DNA of 64,000 nucleotides, taken from NCBI RefSeq assembly GCF_030369615.1, contig NZ_CP128494.1, positions 840,001 to 904,000 of the forward strand, written 5' to 3'. Position numbers and translations under genes: made by a program. The notes under the pieces were generated by a model. That model was not told the origin of the DNA. It saw only the letters and a list, made by a program, of their open reading frames with translations, and made no database searches. Source of the stretch: Geobacillus stearothermophilus ATCC 12980 (lineage in GTDB: Bacteria; Bacillota; Bacilli; Bacillales; Anoxybacillaceae). Shown here piece by piece: positions 46,575 through 56,163 of the stretch. Every line of letters begins with the position of its first letter. The stretch's first letter is position 1.

Positions 46575-47171
46575 TTAGCGGTTTAAGTGGTGGTTGGACT
46601 GCTTTTCTTGATGTTCGTTCAACTGCCGTTCCTCTTGGTTGTTCAACTGCCCGTCGTTTTCTTCGGTCGGATTTGGCGTCGTTTCAAACAGGTCGCTTGG
46701 CACTTCCGGCATCACCCGTCCAACGATGTCGGCGATTTCGTTCATGAATGCCTGCACAGGCCGCCCCTCATCAATTTGCCGGCCGATGTTGCGCACGCGC
46801 GTGTAAAGGTCCGGATCGGCGATAATAATTGCGTTGGCGCCGTACGGGTCTTTTTGTAGCGCTTCTGCAACGGAATATTTGATCGTGCCGACGCGTGAGG
46901 CGTCGACATTGGCGCCGACGTCAATGCCGACGATGGCGTACTTGCCCACAACGATCGCGGTAGCATCGTGAACGTTCGGCACACGGTTCGCGATCTCCGC
47001 AATCCGGCGGGCGATCTCCTGGCCCGATTTATTTTCTACCTGCTCATCAACCGTATTTCTGACGCGCACAAGCGAACGGTCCCCATCGTTTGCTTCATTG
47101 CTGTTTCCAACATTGCATCCGCCTAAAAGAAGAAGGGAGAAGGCGGCCAGCCATCCGAGTGTTTTCTTCAT
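46575..47171 (-). CDS. ylaJ: Sporulation lipoprotein, YhcN/YlaJ family
   Basis: A lipoprotein of 198 residues with signal peptide and lipobox LLLLGGC (lipidated Cys about 19). The YhcN/YlaJ domain spans about 50-160 (NRVPNVHDATAIVVGKYAIV, VGTIKYSVAEALQKDPYGAN, DPDLYTRVRNIGRQIDEGRP). The C-terminal 40 residues are a low-complexity Gln/Asn/Glu/His tail. Members are found in the forespore/spore membrane of Bacillus. The gene is complete. Confidence 0.88.
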   Translation of the reverse strand: MKKTLGWLAAFSLLLLGGCNVGNSNEANDGDRSLVRVRNTVDEQVENKSGQEIARRIAEIANRVPNVHDATAIVVGKYAIVGIDVGANVDASRVGTIKYSVAEALQKDPYGANAIIIADPDLYTRVRNIGRQIDEGRPVQAFMNEIADIVGRVMPEVPSDLFETTPNPTEENDGQLNNQEERQLNEHQEKQSNHHLNR

Positions 47172-47305
47172 CTTTGTCCACCTCTGCTTTTTTGACTTTA
47201 TTTTGCAAAAATCCTTCTATCTTTATACATTTTTTCATATGCTATACCACAGCCATTCCCATCCGGTATACAAGGCGGAAAACGGACGCTAGGGGGAAGC
47301 GGAAT

Positions 47306-48637
47306 TTGGGAAAGAAAATCTATGTGCTTGATACAAACGTCCTCTTGCAAGACCCGTATTCAATTTTTTCGTTCGAGGACAACGAGGTCGTCATTCCGGC
47401 TGTCGTCCTGGAGGAAGTGGATTCGAAAAAGCGGTATATGGATGAGGTCGGGAGAAACGCCCGCCAGGTGTCGAAGCTGATCGACCGCCTGCGCGAGAAC
47501 GGCAAGCTGCACGAGAAAATTCCGCTTGAAAACGGAGGGGTGCTGCGCATTGAACTGAACCACCGTTCATTCCATCAGCTTCAGGAAATTTTTGTCGAAA
47601 AAACGAACGACAACCGCATTTTGGCGGTGGCGAAAAACTTATCGCTTGAGGAACAAGCGAAAGAGGACGGACGTTCGGTCATTTTGGTGAGCAAAGATGC
47701 GCTCGTGCGCGTGAAAGCGGATGCCATCGGGCTGCAGGCCGAAGACTTCTTAAGCGACCGCGTCGTTGACATCGACCATATTTACACCGGGTTTTTGGAA
47801 CTGTACATAGGGAGAGATCACCTGCAACGGTTTTATGATAAAGGGGAGCTCGTGTTGGCCGATATCGCTGATCACCCGTTTTACCCGAATCAGTTTATTA
47901 TTATGAAAGACGCATTCGGCAGTTCCGCTTCGGCGATTGGCATCGTCGACCAAAACGGCAAAAAGGTGAAGAAGCTGATTTTTCATCATGAGCATATATG
48001 GGGCATTCGCCCGCGCAACGTGCAGCAAACGATGGCGTTTGAGCTGCTTATGCGCGACGATATTCCGCTCGTGACGTTAATCGGCAAGGCTGGAACCGGG
48101 AAAACGCTGCTCGCGCTTGCTGCCGGGCTCATGCAGACTGAAGACTTGCGCACGTACAAAAAGCTGCTTGTCGCGCGCCCGATCGTGCCGATGGGGAAAG
48201 ACCTCGGCTTTTTGCCCGGGGAAAAGGAAGAAAAGCTGCGCCCGTGGATGCAGCCGATTTTTGACAACCTTGAGTATTTGTTCAACACGAAAAAGCCGGG
48301 GGAATTGGACGCCATTTTAGCCGGCATGAGCTCGATTGAAGTCGAGGCGCTCACCTACATTCGCGGCCGCAGCCTGCCGGAGCAGTTCATCATTATTGAT
48401 GAGGCGCAAAACTTGACAAAGCATGAAGTGAAGACGATTTTGACGCGTGTCGGCGAAAAAAGCAAAATCATTTTAATGGGCGATCCGGAACAGATCGACC
48501 ATCCATATTTGGATGAATACAACAACGGCTTGACGTATGTGGTCGAGAAATTCAAAGACCAAAAAATCGCCGGTCATATCCGCCTTGTCAAAGGAGAGCG
48601 TTCCGAGCTCGCCCAGCTCGCTGCCGACTTGCTTTAG
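47306..48637 (+). CDS. ylaK: PhoH2-type PIN-PhoH ATPase (YlaK)
   Basis: A two-domain protein with an N-terminal PIN ribonuclease-like domain (about 1-135) and a C-terminal PhoH ATPase (about 230-443). It starts at TTG 47306 behind AGGGGGAAGCGGAA and begins GKKIYVLDTNVLLQDP; the track's longer frame extends over ylaJ. Length is 443 residues. PIN acidic residues are visible in VLDTN, EEVD and NDNR. The ATPase has Walker A GKAGTGKT (about 260), ARPIVPMGKDLGFLPGEKEE, Walker B IIIDEAQN and GDPEQIDHPYLD. Family members act as RNA helicase/nucleases. Confidence 0.92.
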   Translation: MGKKIYVLDTNVLLQDPYSIFSFEDNEVVIPAVVLEEVDSKKRYMDEVGRNARQVSKLIDRLRENGKLHEKIPLENGGVLRIELNHRSFHQLQEIFVEKTNDNRILAVAKNLSLEEQAKEDGRSVILVSKDALVRVKADAIGLQAEDFLSDRVVDIDHIYTGFLELYIGRDHLQRFYDKGELVLADIADHPFYPNQFIIMKDAFGSSASAIGIVDQNGKKVKKLIFHHEHIWGIRPRNVQQTMAFELLMRDDIPLVTLIGKAGTGKTLLALAAGLMQTEDLRTYKKLLVARPIVPMGKDLGFLPGEKEEKLRPWMQPIFDNLEYLFNTKKPGELDAILAGMSSIEVEALTYIRGRSLPEQFIIIDEAQNLTKHEVKTILTRVGEKSKIILMGDPEQIDHPYLDEYNNGLTYVVEKFKDQKIAGHIRLVKGERSELAQLAADLL

Positions 48638-48755
48638 CCCTCGTCTTCCAACCGGCCGCTTGGGAGGCTGCCAATCCTGCGTCACGCGAACGAACAGGAA
48701 TGGCGGCCCCTCACGGCCGACCGAAAACCGGACGTCCTCTTGACGGAGCGTCTGG
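48638..48755. other. Gap between ylaK and ylaL
   Basis: A minus-strand frame here reads TLRQEDVRFSVGREGPPFLF and further, immediately past the ylaL stop. It looks protein-like but lacks its own start, so it could be an eroded extension of ylaL or a chance frame. Confidence 0.3.
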
Positions 48756-49262
48756 TCAGCGGACGATGAGCTGGCGCACATGGGTAATCGGCGCTTCGCG
48801 GTTCGAGCCGTCGCCGAAATAAATGTGCACCGGACCGTCATCGCGCAGCGGCTTTCCGTTTTTAGAAAAAGCAAAAATCAAATCGTGTGCTTTGTCGAGC
48901 GGGATCACCGTTTCCCCGCTTTCCGTCACGACGACAAGTTCAGAAGCGTCTTCGTGCGGTTCAGCGTTTTGCAAAAACGGAGCAAACGGCATGCCGAACG
49001 AACCGGTGATGATTTTCTCCTTCAAAAAACGCCGCTCGGTTTTCAATGTGGGCGGAAAGACGGCCCCCTCCTGAATTTCCCGGTCCCAAAACACCGACCG
49101 CTTTTTGATTTCTTCTTCCTCTTGCCCTGCCCCGGCTTGATCCGGTTTCGGATGCGAAAAATACGTGTCCAAATCGACTTTTCGGTCATCGAAAATCCAG
49201 ACGCCAGGGTCGAGCGTAATCGTAAAGTTGACCTTTCCCGTCAGCATGATAATATCGCTCAT
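48756..49262 (-). CDS. ylaL: YlaL-like protein of unknown function
   Basis: A 168-residue soluble protein. ATG 49262 follows GAGGAGAGGGTG; the longer frame has no ribosome site. It reads MSDIIMLTGKVNFTITLDPG, VWIFDDRKVDLDTYF, then a Glu-rich spacer, then EGAVFPPTLKTERRFLKEKI, and ends PITHVRQLIVR. It lies between ylaK and ylaN, where B. subtilis has ylaL, so the assignment is by position. No catalytic motif is recognised. Confidence 0.65.
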   Translation of the reverse strand: MSDIIMLTGKVNFTITLDPGVWIFDDRKVDLDTYFSHPKPDQAGAGQEEEEIKKRSVFWDREIQEGAVFPPTLKTERRFLKEKIITGSFGMPFAPFLQNAEPHEDASELVVVTESGETVIPLDKAHDLIFAFSKNGKPLRDDGPVHIYFGDGSNREAPITHVRQLIVR

Positions 49263-49431
49263 CAAGACACCCTCTCCTCTGCATGTTGCCGCTGTTTTTA
49301 GTTTAGTATAATAATAAATAAAGCGTTTGTCATGTTCCAAGCCGGATTGATGTCAATGGTTTCAACTTGCAAAATGGCTTGTTTCACGTTAAGATTTAAA
49401 GAAGGATAGGGGAGAGAACGGAGGGATCGAT

Positions 49432-49719
49432 GTGACGGACGAATCGATGGGCTATCGCGAAAAGGCGTACGCGCTGCTGCAAGCCGATGCGGAAAAAATT
49501 ATTCAGCTCATCCGCGTGCAAATGGATCATTTGACGATGCCGCAATGTCCGCTCTATGAGGAAGTGTTGGACACGCAAATGTTCGGCTTGTCGCGGGAAA
49601 TCGACTTTGCGGTGCGCCTCGGGCTTGTGGAGGCCAAAGACGGAAAGGCGCTCCTTGACCGGCTTGAGCGCGAGCTTTCCGCGTTGCATGAAGCAGTGAC
49701 AAAAAAGCGCGTACGATAA
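49432..49719 (+). CDS. ylaN: YlaN (UPF0358), Fur-linked iron-homeostasis protein
   Basis: A 95-residue helical protein. It starts at GTG 49432 behind CGGAGGGA and reads [40 protein letters not shown] and [16 protein letters not shown]. subtilis YlaN is needed in low iron and has been shown to bind and counteract Fur. It lies directly upstream of ftsW, as in B. subtilis, but a good terminator stands between them. Confidence 0.92.
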   Translation: MTDESMGYREKAYALLQADAEKIIQLIRVQMDHLTMPQCPLYEEVLDTQMFGLSREIDFAVRLGLVEAKDGKALLDRLERELSALHEAVTKKRVR

Positions 49720-49730
49720 CGATACATGGC

Positions 49731-49766
49731 AACTCAAACGATTGGCCTGCCGTCGTTTGAGTTTTT
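49731..49766 (+). terminator. ylaN terminator
   Basis: Perfect 10-bp stem AACTCAAACG/CGTTTGAGTT followed by T. Confidence 0.9.
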
Positions 49767-49840
49767 CTGTTTTTGGGCAGGAAATCGGCGCGCTGCTGCG
49801 AATGATTTATGTACATACGTGCAAACAGGGAAGAGGGACG

Positions 49841-51052
49841 ATGGATCGACAATTATGGAAGAAAGTGTTGAAATGTTACGATTATCCGCTCATGGCCGCG
49901 GTCATTATGCTGTCGTTGTTCGGCCTGATTATGGTGTACAGCGCGAGCATGGTGACGGCCGTCATCCGTTTTGAGGTGCCGAGCGACTATTTTTATGAGC
50001 GGCAAAAGCATTGGCTCATCGCCGCGCTCGCTGCCTTTGCCATGATGGCTATTATTCCGTATAAAGTGTGGCGAAAAGAACGATTCGTGAAATTCGTTTT
50101 CTTCGCTTCCCCGCTGATGCTGATCGCGGTTGCGTTCCTTGGCCATACGGCCAACAATGCGACAAGCTGGTTTCGCGTTGGGGCGCTTTCCATCCAGCCG
50201 GCGGAGCTGGCCAAGCTCGGCCTGATTTTGTACTTGTCGGCGGCGTTTGCCAACAAGCGGAAACGGCTGGCTGAGCCGGTGAAAAGCAATTTATTCCCCA
50301 TTTACTATACGCTGTTTATTTGTGCGTTGATCGCCATTCAGCCGGACTTCGGCACGGCGTTTATCGTTTTTGTTATCGCGGTGTGCATCATTCTTTCGTC
50401 TGGACTGCGCCTTACGTTGCTTTTCAAGCAGCTGCTCTTTTTCGCTTTGATCGCCGTGATGCTGTCGCCGCTTTGGCTTCCGTTCATGGGCAAAAAGATT
50501 TTTTCGAGAGAACGGTTGTCGCGCCTTTACAGTTTTTTGGATCCGTTTCAATATGCGGATACGGACGGCTATCAGCTCGTCAATTCGTATTTGGCGATCG
50601 GGATCGGCGGGCTGAAAGGGCTTGGGCTCGGAAAAGGCATCCAAAAGTACGGCTATTTGCCGGAGTCGCACACCGACTTTATTATGGCCGTCATTGCCGA
50701 AGAGCTCGGTTTGTTCGGCGTCATGTTCACGCTTGGGCTATTGGCGTTTATCGTGCTGCGCGGATTGTGGATCGCCCGCCGCTCGACTGATGCGTTCGGC
50801 AGCTTGCTCGCCATCGGCATTTCCGTCATGATCGGCTTCCAGACGTTTATTAACGTCGGCGGAGTCGTCGGGCTCATTCCCATCACCGGGGTGCCGCTGC
50901 CGCTCGTCAGCTACGGGGGGACATCGCTCGTCCTGATAATGGCCTCGCTCGGCTTACTGGTGAACATTTCGATGTTTACGAAGTATGAACAGCGATACAA
51001 AAAAAGCGAAAAACAAGCCGTGAACGCGTCAAAAAAAGGTCTGACTTTCTAG
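49841..51052 (+). CDS. ftsW: Peptidoglycan glycosyltransferase FtsW (SEDS family)
   Basis: The division-septum SEDS glycosyltransferase, which polymerises lipid II together with a class B PBP. ATG 49841 follows GGAAGAGGGACG; 33 earlier codons lie in the ylaN terminator region. Length is 403 residues with about ten membrane helices. SEDS motifs are TSWFRVGALSIQPAELAK, AIQPDFGTA, a large loop with YSFLDPFQYADTDGYQLVNS, PESHTDFIMAVIAEELG and GVPLPLVSYGGTSL. The catalytic Asp lies in the large extracellular loop. The gene is intact. Confidence 0.93.
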   Translation: MDRQLWKKVLKCYDYPLMAAVIMLSLFGLIMVYSASMVTAVIRFEVPSDYFYERQKHWLIAALAAFAMMAIIPYKVWRKERFVKFVFFASPLMLIAVAFLGHTANNATSWFRVGALSIQPAELAKLGLILYLSAAFANKRKRLAEPVKSNLFPIYYTLFICALIAIQPDFGTAFIVFVIAVCIILSSGLRLTLLFKQLLFFALIAVMLSPLWLPFMGKKIFSRERLSRLYSFLDPFQYADTDGYQLVNSYLAIGIGGLKGLGLGKGIQKYGYLPESHTDFIMAVIAEELGLFGVMFTLGLLAFIVLRGLWIARRSTDAFGSLLAIGISVMIGFQTFINVGGVVGLIPITGVPLPLVSYGGTSLVLIMASLGLLVNISMFTKYEQRYKKSEKQAVNASKKGLTF

Positions 51053-51060
51053 AAAGTGTA

Positions 51061-51089
51061 TTTACAAAACGGCAAAACTTTTATAGTTT
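51061..51089 (+). promoter_or_regulatory. Possible pycA promoter
   Basis: TTTACA at 51061 and TATAGT/TAGTTT at 51082-51089 (15-17 base spacer), just before the AAAGGAGGAG ribosome site. Confidence 0.35.
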
Positions 51090-51111
51090 AATTTAGAAAG
51101 GAGGAGAGACG

Positions 51112-54100
51112 ATGAGGACAAGACGAATTCACAAAGTACTTGTAGCCAACCGCGGGGAGATCGCCATTCGCGTCTTCCGCGCCTGCACGGAGCTCGGCAT
51201 CCGCACTGTAGCCATTTACTCGAAGGAAGATGTCGGTTCGTACCACCGCTATAAGGCGGATGAAGCGTATTTGGTCGGCGAAGGGAAAAAGCCGATTGAA
51301 GCGTATTTGGACATCGAGGGCATCATCGAAATCGCCAAAGCTCACGACGTTGATGCCATCCATCCGGGGTATGGGTTTTTGTCGGAAAATATCCAATTTG
51401 CGAAACGGTGCCGCGAGGAAGGGATTATTTTCATCGGCCCAAACGAGGATCACCTCGACATGTTTGGCGACAAGGTAAAAGCGCGCCATGCGGCCATGAA
51501 AGTGGGCATTCCGGTCATCCCGGGCAGCGACGGACCGGTCGGCGGCCTTGAGGATGTCGTCCGCTTTGCCGAAACGCACGGATATCCGTTCATCATCAAG
51601 GCGGCGCTGGGCGGCGGCGGACGCGGCATGCGCATCGTCCGTTCCAAGTCTGAAGTGAAAGAAGCGTTTGAACGCGCCAAATCAGAGGCGAAGGCGGCAT
51701 TTGGCAGCGATGACGTCTATGTCGAAAAGCTAATCGAAAAGCCAAAGCACATTGAAGTGCAAATTTTGGGCGACCATGAAGGAAACATTGTCCATCTTTA
51801 CGAACGTGACTGCTCGGTGCAGCGCCGCCACCAAAAAGTCGTTGAGGTTGCGCCGAGCGTCTCGCTGTCGGACGAGCTGCGCCAGCGCATTTGTGAAGCG
51901 GCGGTTAAACTGATGAAAAGCGTCGGCTACGTCAACGCCGGTACGGTTGAGTTCCTTGTCTCAGGCGATGAATTTTATTTCATTGAGGTCAATCCGCGCA
52001 TCCAAGTCGAGCATACGATCACCGAAATGATCACGGGGATTGACATCGTCCAGTCGCAAATTTTAATCGCCGACGGCTTTTCACTCCACAGCCCGGAAGT
52101 CGGCATTCCAAAGCAGGAAGACATCCGCATTAACGGCTATGCGATTCAGTCGCGGGTGACGACTGAGGACCCGCTCAACAACTTTATGCCGGATACGGGA
52201 AAAATTATGGCGTACCGCTCAGGCGGCGGTTTTGGCGTGCGCTTGGACGCCGGCAATGCCTTCCAAGGAGCGGTTATTACGCCGTATTACGATTCGCTGC
52301 TCGTGAAAGTGTCGACATGGGCGTTGACGTTTGAGCAGGCGGCCAGAAAAATGCTGCGCAACTTGCGCGAATTCCGCATTCGCGGCATTAAAACGAACAT
52401 CCCGTTTTTGGAAAATGTCGTGCAGCATCCGAAGTTTTTGTCAGGGGAATATGATACATCGTTCATTGACACAACGCCGGAATTGTTTGTGTTTCCGCGT
52501 CGGAAAGACCGCGGGACGAAAATGCTCACCTACATCGGCACGGTGACGGTCAACGGCTTCCCTGGAATCGGCAAAAAGAAAAAGCCGGTGTTTGACAAGC
52601 CGCGCGTGCCGAAATTGAGCGAAACCGAACCGATCCCGGCCGGAACGAAGCAAATGTTGGACGAACGCGGCGCCGAGGGGCTCATTCGCTGGATTCAAGA
52701 ACAGCCGCGCGTCCTGCTCACTGATACGACGTTCCGCGACGCCCATCAGTCGCTGTTGGCGACGCGCGTGCGCACGATCGACATGCTGCGCATCGCCGAA
52801 CCGACGGCGCGCTTGCTGCCGAATTTGTTCTCGCTTGAGATGTGGGGCGGAGCGACGTTTGATGTGGCGTACCGCTTTTTGAAAGAAGATCCGTGGGATC
52901 GGCTGCTCAAGCTGCGCGAGCGCATCCCGAACGTGCTGTTCCAAATGCTGCTTCGTTCGGCCAACGCCGTGGGGTATAAAAACTATCCCGACAACGTCAT
53001 CCGCGAGTTCGTCGACAAATCAGCGCAAGCCGGCATCGATGTCTTCCGCATTTTTGACAGCTTAAACTGGGTGAAAGGAATGACGGTGGCGATCGATGCC
53101 GTCCGGCAAAGTGGTAAAATCGCCGAGGCCGCCATTTGCTACACCGGCGACATTTTGGACCCGAGCCGGCCGAAGTACAACTTGGACTATTACAAGTCGC
53201 TCGCCAAAGAGCTCGAGCAAGCCGGAGCGCACATTTTGGGCATTAAAGATATGGCAGGGCTTTTGAAGCCGCAGGCGGCGTACGTACTCATTTCCGCGCT
53301 TAAGGAAACGGTCGATATTCCGATCCATTTGCATACGCACGATACGAGCGGCAACGGCATTTACACGTACGCCAAAGCGATTGAAGCGGGTGTGGACATT
53401 GTTGATGTCGCCGTCAGCTCGATGGCCGGCTTGACGTCGCAGCCGAGCGCTAATACGCTCTACTATGCGTTGGAAGGAACGGAGCGGGCGCCGGAAGTTG
53501 ACATTTATGGCTTGGAGCAGTTGGCCCGCTATTGGGAAGATGTGCGCAAGTTTTATCAGGAGTTTGAAAGCGGCATGAACGCCCCGCATACGGAAGTATA
53601 CATGCACGAGATGCCGGGCGGCCAATACAGCAATTTGCAGCAGCAAGCGAAAGCGGTCGGCCTCGGCGACCGCTGGGATGAAGTGAAAGAAATGTACCGC
53701 CGTGTGAACGACTTGTTCGGCGATATCGTCAAAGTGACGCCATCATCGAAAGTCGTCGGCGACATGGCGCTGTATATGGTGCAAAACAACTTGACCGAAC
53801 AAGACATTTTTGAGCGCGGCGAAACGCTCAACTTCCCGGATTCGGTCGTCGAGTTTTTCGAAGGCTATTTAGGACAGCCGCACGGCGGATTTCCGAAAGA
53901 GCTGCAGCGCATCATTTTGAAAGGGCGCGAACCGATCACCGTCCGCCCGGGTGAGCTGCTTGAGCCGGTTGACTTCGAGCAAATCAAGCGGGAGCTGCAT
54001 GACAAGCTCGGCCGCGAAGTGACCGACTTTGACGCCATTGCCTATGCGCTTTATCCGAAAGTGTTTTTAGAATATGCCGACACGGTCGAAAAATACGGCG

Positions 54101-54555
54101 ATATTTCCGTGCTCGATACACCGACGTTCCTGTACGGCATGCGCCTCGGCGAGGAAATTGAAGTGGAGATTGAACGCGGCAAAACGCTCATCGTCAAGCT
54201 CGTGTCGATCGGCCAACCGCAGGCCGATGGCACGCGCGTCGTCTACTTCGAGCTGAACGGCCAGCCGCGCGAAGTCATCATCCGCGATGAGAGCATCAAA
54301 GCGGCCGTTGCTGAGCGCATCAAGGCCGACCGGACGAATCCGAACCATATTGCGGCGACGATGCCGGGTACGGTTGTGAAAGTGCTTGTCGAAAAAGGGG
54401 AGAAAGTGGATAAAGGCGACCATTTGATGGTCACGGAAGCGATGAAAATGGAAACGACGGTGCAGGCGCCGTTTGCTGGCATTGTCAAAGACATTTACGT
54501 CAAAAGCGGCGATGCCATTCAGGCGGGCGACTTGCTGATTGAGCTATCCAAATAA
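51112..54555 (+). CDS. pycA: Pyruvate carboxylase
   Basis: A biotin enzyme that carboxylates pyruvate to oxaloacetate using ATP and bicarbonate, refilling the TCA cycle; activated by acetyl-CoA. ATG 51112 follows AAAGGAGGAGAG. Length is 1147 residues, identical to the studied G. thermodenitrificans enzyme. It has the biotin carboxylase ATP-grasp domain (about 1-455; KAALGGGGRGMRIV), carboxyltransferase barrel (about 530-830; TTFRDAHQSLLATRVRT, and the zinc/His motif LHTHDTSGNG), allosteric domain, and C-terminal biotin carrier with EAMKMET (biotinyl K1112). B. subtilis DarB, the type of the CBS protein at 25576, binds this enzyme. Confidence 0.98.
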   Translation: MRTRRIHKVLVANRGEIAIRVFRACTELGIRTVAIYSKEDVGSYHRYKADEAYLVGEGKKPIEAYLDIEGIIEIAKAHDVDAIHPGYGFLSENIQFAKRCREEGIIFIGPNEDHLDMFGDKVKARHAAMKVGIPVIPGSDGPVGGLEDVVRFAETHGYPFIIKAALGGGGRGMRIVRSKSEVKEAFERAKSEAKAAFGSDDVYVEKLIEKPKHIEVQILGDHEGNIVHLYERDCSVQRRHQKVVEVAPSVSLSDELRQRICEAAVKLMKSVGYVNAGTVEFLVSGDEFYFIEVNPRIQVEHTITEMITGIDIVQSQILIADGFSLHSPEVGIPKQEDIRINGYAIQSRVTTEDPLNNFMPDTGKIMAYRSGGGFGVRLDAGNAFQGAVITPYYDSLLVKVSTWALTFEQAARKMLRNLREFRIRGIKTNIPFLENVVQHPKFLSGEYDTSFIDTTPELFVFPRRKDRGTKMLTYIGTVTVNGFPGIGKKKKPVFDKPRVPKLSETEPIPAGTKQMLDERGAEGLIRWIQEQPRVLLTDTTFRDAHQSLLATRVRTIDMLRIAEPTARLLPNLFSLEMWGGATFDVAYRFLKEDPWDRLLKLRERIPNVLFQMLLRSANAVGYKNYPDNVIREFVDKSAQAGIDVFRIFDSLNWVKGMTVAIDAVRQSGKIAEAAICYTGDILDPSRPKYNLDYYKSLAKELEQAGAHILGIKDMAGLLKPQAAYVLISALKETVDIPIHLHTHDTSGNGIYTYAKAIEAGVDIVDVAVSSMAGLTSQPSANTLYYALEGTERAPEVDIYGLEQLARYWEDVRKFYQEFESGMNAPHTEVYMHEMPGGQYSNLQQQAKAVGLGDRWDEVKEMYRRVNDLFGDIVKVTPSSKVVGDMALYMVQNNLTEQDIFERGETLNFPDSVVEFFEGYLGQPHGGFPKELQRIILKGREPITVRPGELLEPVDFEQIKRELHDKLGREVTDFDAIAYALYPKVFLEYADTVEKYGDISVLDTPTFLYGMRLGEEIEVEIERGKTLIVKLVSIGQPQADGTRVVYFELNGQPREVIIRDESIKAAVAERIKADRTNPNHIAATMPGTVVKVLVEKGEKVDKGDHLMVTEAMKMETTVQAPFAGIVKDIYVKSGDAIQAGDLLIELSK

Positions 54556-54556
54556 T

Positions 54557-54596
54557 GAAAAAGGGATGTCCGCGTTTTTGTGGGCATCCCTTTTTC
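54557..54596. terminator. Bidirectional terminator between pycA and ctaA
   Basis: AAAAAGGGATG and CATCCCTTTTT stem with T and A runs on the two sides. Confidence 0.9.
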
Positions 54597-54607
54597 TCTG
54601 CAGCGGA

Positions 54608-55567
54608 TTACCGCCATTTCAGCACGGTTGGCGCTGTTTCCTCGGGCGGGTGAGCCATCGTTTTTCCCGGCGCACGGCGGGTGCGCAGCGCCAAGAGCAG
54701 CAAGTAGCTGAGCACGCCGAACAGGCAGGAGATAAAAAACGCGTGCGCCAGAGCCACGTATAAGTTCAACTGAGTGAACACAACGAGCGCCCCAGTTGTC
54801 ATCTGGGCGAGGACGAGAAAAAGAGCAATGATCCATCCATAGTAGATAACCGGTTGGCTTCGGTAATGACGGATGGCGTGCAGCGCCGCGATGGCGATCC
54901 AGATGACGATCAGCCCCGCCGCCAGCCGATGGCCCATTTGCACCCATTCGTGAAACTGCACCGGGAAAGGACGCGTTTTCGCGCACAGCGGCCAGCTTGG
55001 ACAGGCGAGGCTGGCGTTCGTATGGCGGACGAGCGCCCCGGTATAGACGACAATGTACGAGTAAATAATGATCCCGTAAATATGAACGCGCATCGGCCTG
55101 TCAAGCGTAAGCGAGACGGCGGAAAACGTTTTGTCCGCTTCAAAAATGAGCAGCGTCAACAGCAGCACAGCGGCAAATGAGATGAGCGAAATGCCGAAAT
55201 GCAGGGCCAACACAAAATCGGACTGCCCCCAGACGACCGCGGCGGCGCCGATTAATCCTTGCAGGACGAGAAAAACGAATGAGACGACTGCCAAAAACTT
55301 TGTCTCCCGCATATGGCCGATGACCCGCCATGCCCAAACGGAAAGAATGAGCACCATGATGCCGGCAAGCCCGGAGACAAGGCGATGGCTCAGCTCAATG
55401 ACCAGTTCAGGCGTAATGTCATCCGGCACCCACTGGCCGTTGCACAGCGGCCATGATCGGCCGCACCCCATGCCGGAGCCGGTTTTCGTCACGAGCGCTC
55501 CGCCGATCAGCACAAACAGCATGACCACGGTTGTCGCGGCCGCAAACCATTTTAATGAACGTTGCAA
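54608..55567 (-). CDS. ctaA: Heme A synthase
   Basis: A membrane enzyme that oxidises the C8 methyl of heme O to a formyl group, giving heme A for the caa3 oxidase. It starts at TTG 55567 behind AAGGTGAAG, giving 319 residues, close to the family length; the 42 extra codons upstream are not family-like. Eight membrane helices are visible. Motifs are [23 protein letters not shown] split as [10 protein letters not shown] and [10 protein letters not shown] (the extracellular Cys pair), ELSHRLVSG and MGHRLAAG (heme-ligand His), and [14 protein letters not shown]. It is divergent from ctaB. Confidence 0.92.
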   Translation of the reverse strand: MQRSLKWFAAATTVVMLFVLIGGALVTKTGSGMGCGRSWPLCNGQWVPDDITPELVIELSHRLVSGLAGIMVLILSVWAWRVIGHMRETKFLAVVSFVFLVLQGLIGAAAVVWGQSDFVLALHFGISLISFAAVLLLTLLIFEADKTFSAVSLTLDRPMRVHIYGIIIYSYIVVYTGALVRHTNASLACPSWPLCAKTRPFPVQFHEWVQMGHRLAAGLIVIWIAIAALHAIRHYRSQPVIYYGWIIALFLVLAQMTTGALVVFTQLNLYVALAHAFFISCLFGVLSYLLLLALRTRRAPGKTMAHPPEETAPTVLKWR

Positions 55568-55662
55568 AATCTTCACCTTCTTGTATTGAGGAATTATGAT
55601 TTTGTCCATATTTAGTAAAAAGTGGTGCAGTTGATAACGGCCAACGATGTTCCAAACCAAAT

Positions 55663-55716
55663 CTATTTTACACGATGACCACCGGAAACACAAAATGACG
55701 TGGTAAGATGTTTCAT
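55663..55716 (-). CDS. Possible 17-residue leader peptide in the ctaA 5' region
   Basis: On the minus strand ACAGGAGGGAGAG precedes an ATG opening [17 protein letters not shown], then TAG. It lies about 96 bp upstream of ctaA, downstream of an extended -10 box (TGCTATGAT, 55757-55765). A translated leader could regulate ctaA, or this may be the stub of an inserted element. No homologue is known to me. Confidence 0.35.
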   Translation of the reverse strand: MKHLTTSFCVSGGHRVK

Positions 55717-55777
55717 GGACTCTCTCCCTCCTGTTTTATGGATGTTGGTCATCACCATCATAGCAGGGAGAGAGTCC
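55717..55777. repeat. Inverted repeat flanking a promoter between ctaA and ctaB
   Basis: GGACTCTCTCCC (55717-55728) and GGGAGAGAGTCC (55766-55777) are perfect 12-bp inverted arms around a 37-bp centre. The centre contains TATGAT on the minus strand; the left arm overlaps the ribosome site of the leader ORF. Confidence 0.6.
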
Positions 55778-55822
55778 TTTTTGCATGACATTTGCTTTTT
55801 TCTACCGCGCTTCGCTTGGTGG

Positions 55823-55866
55823 CCCCGACGAGCGTCGCGAACAAAAGTTCGCAACCCTCGTCGGGG
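55823..55866. promoter_or_regulatory. Strong nested hairpin in the ctaA-ctaB intergenic region
   Basis: Outer arms CCCCGACGAG/CTCGTCGGGG and inner arms GCGAAC/GTTCGC with an AAAA loop form a 44-nt structure without a T run. The stretch 55568-56163 has no other recognised gene. Near 55990-56050 it contains TTGACA and the inverted pair TCACAT/ATGTGA, possibly the ctaB control region. Confidence 0.6.
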
Positions 55867-56163
55867 ATCATTTCGGAATGTCACCCACAAATATTTTACT
55901 CACACTTTGCATATTGAATAAGTCGATTAAGTTTACTAGAAATATTAATGGGATAGGCAAACGGGCCGGTTTCGCCTAACGGATTCAAAAATTTGACACA
56001 AATTATTCAAAAAAAGTTCACATGATGAGAAAAAAATGTGATTTAATATATAGAGAAATAAACCTGCCTAGTTCTTTTGTTTTTTTGTTTTCGTATTTCG
56101 GGCATTGGAGCCAAGATCACGGCGTCTGCCCGCCGGGCGGCGCAATGAGGAGGAACAGGAGAC

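Noticed and set aside
48473..48874. Minus-strand frame running from within ylaK to past the ylaL stop
   Set aside because: Part of it looks protein-like, but it has no start of its own and overlaps two genes; noted only as a possible eroded extension of ylaL.
55700..55921. Plus-strand 73-codon frame between ctaA and ctaB
   Set aside because: It runs through both strong inverted repeats, has a poor ribosome site and no recognisable sequence.
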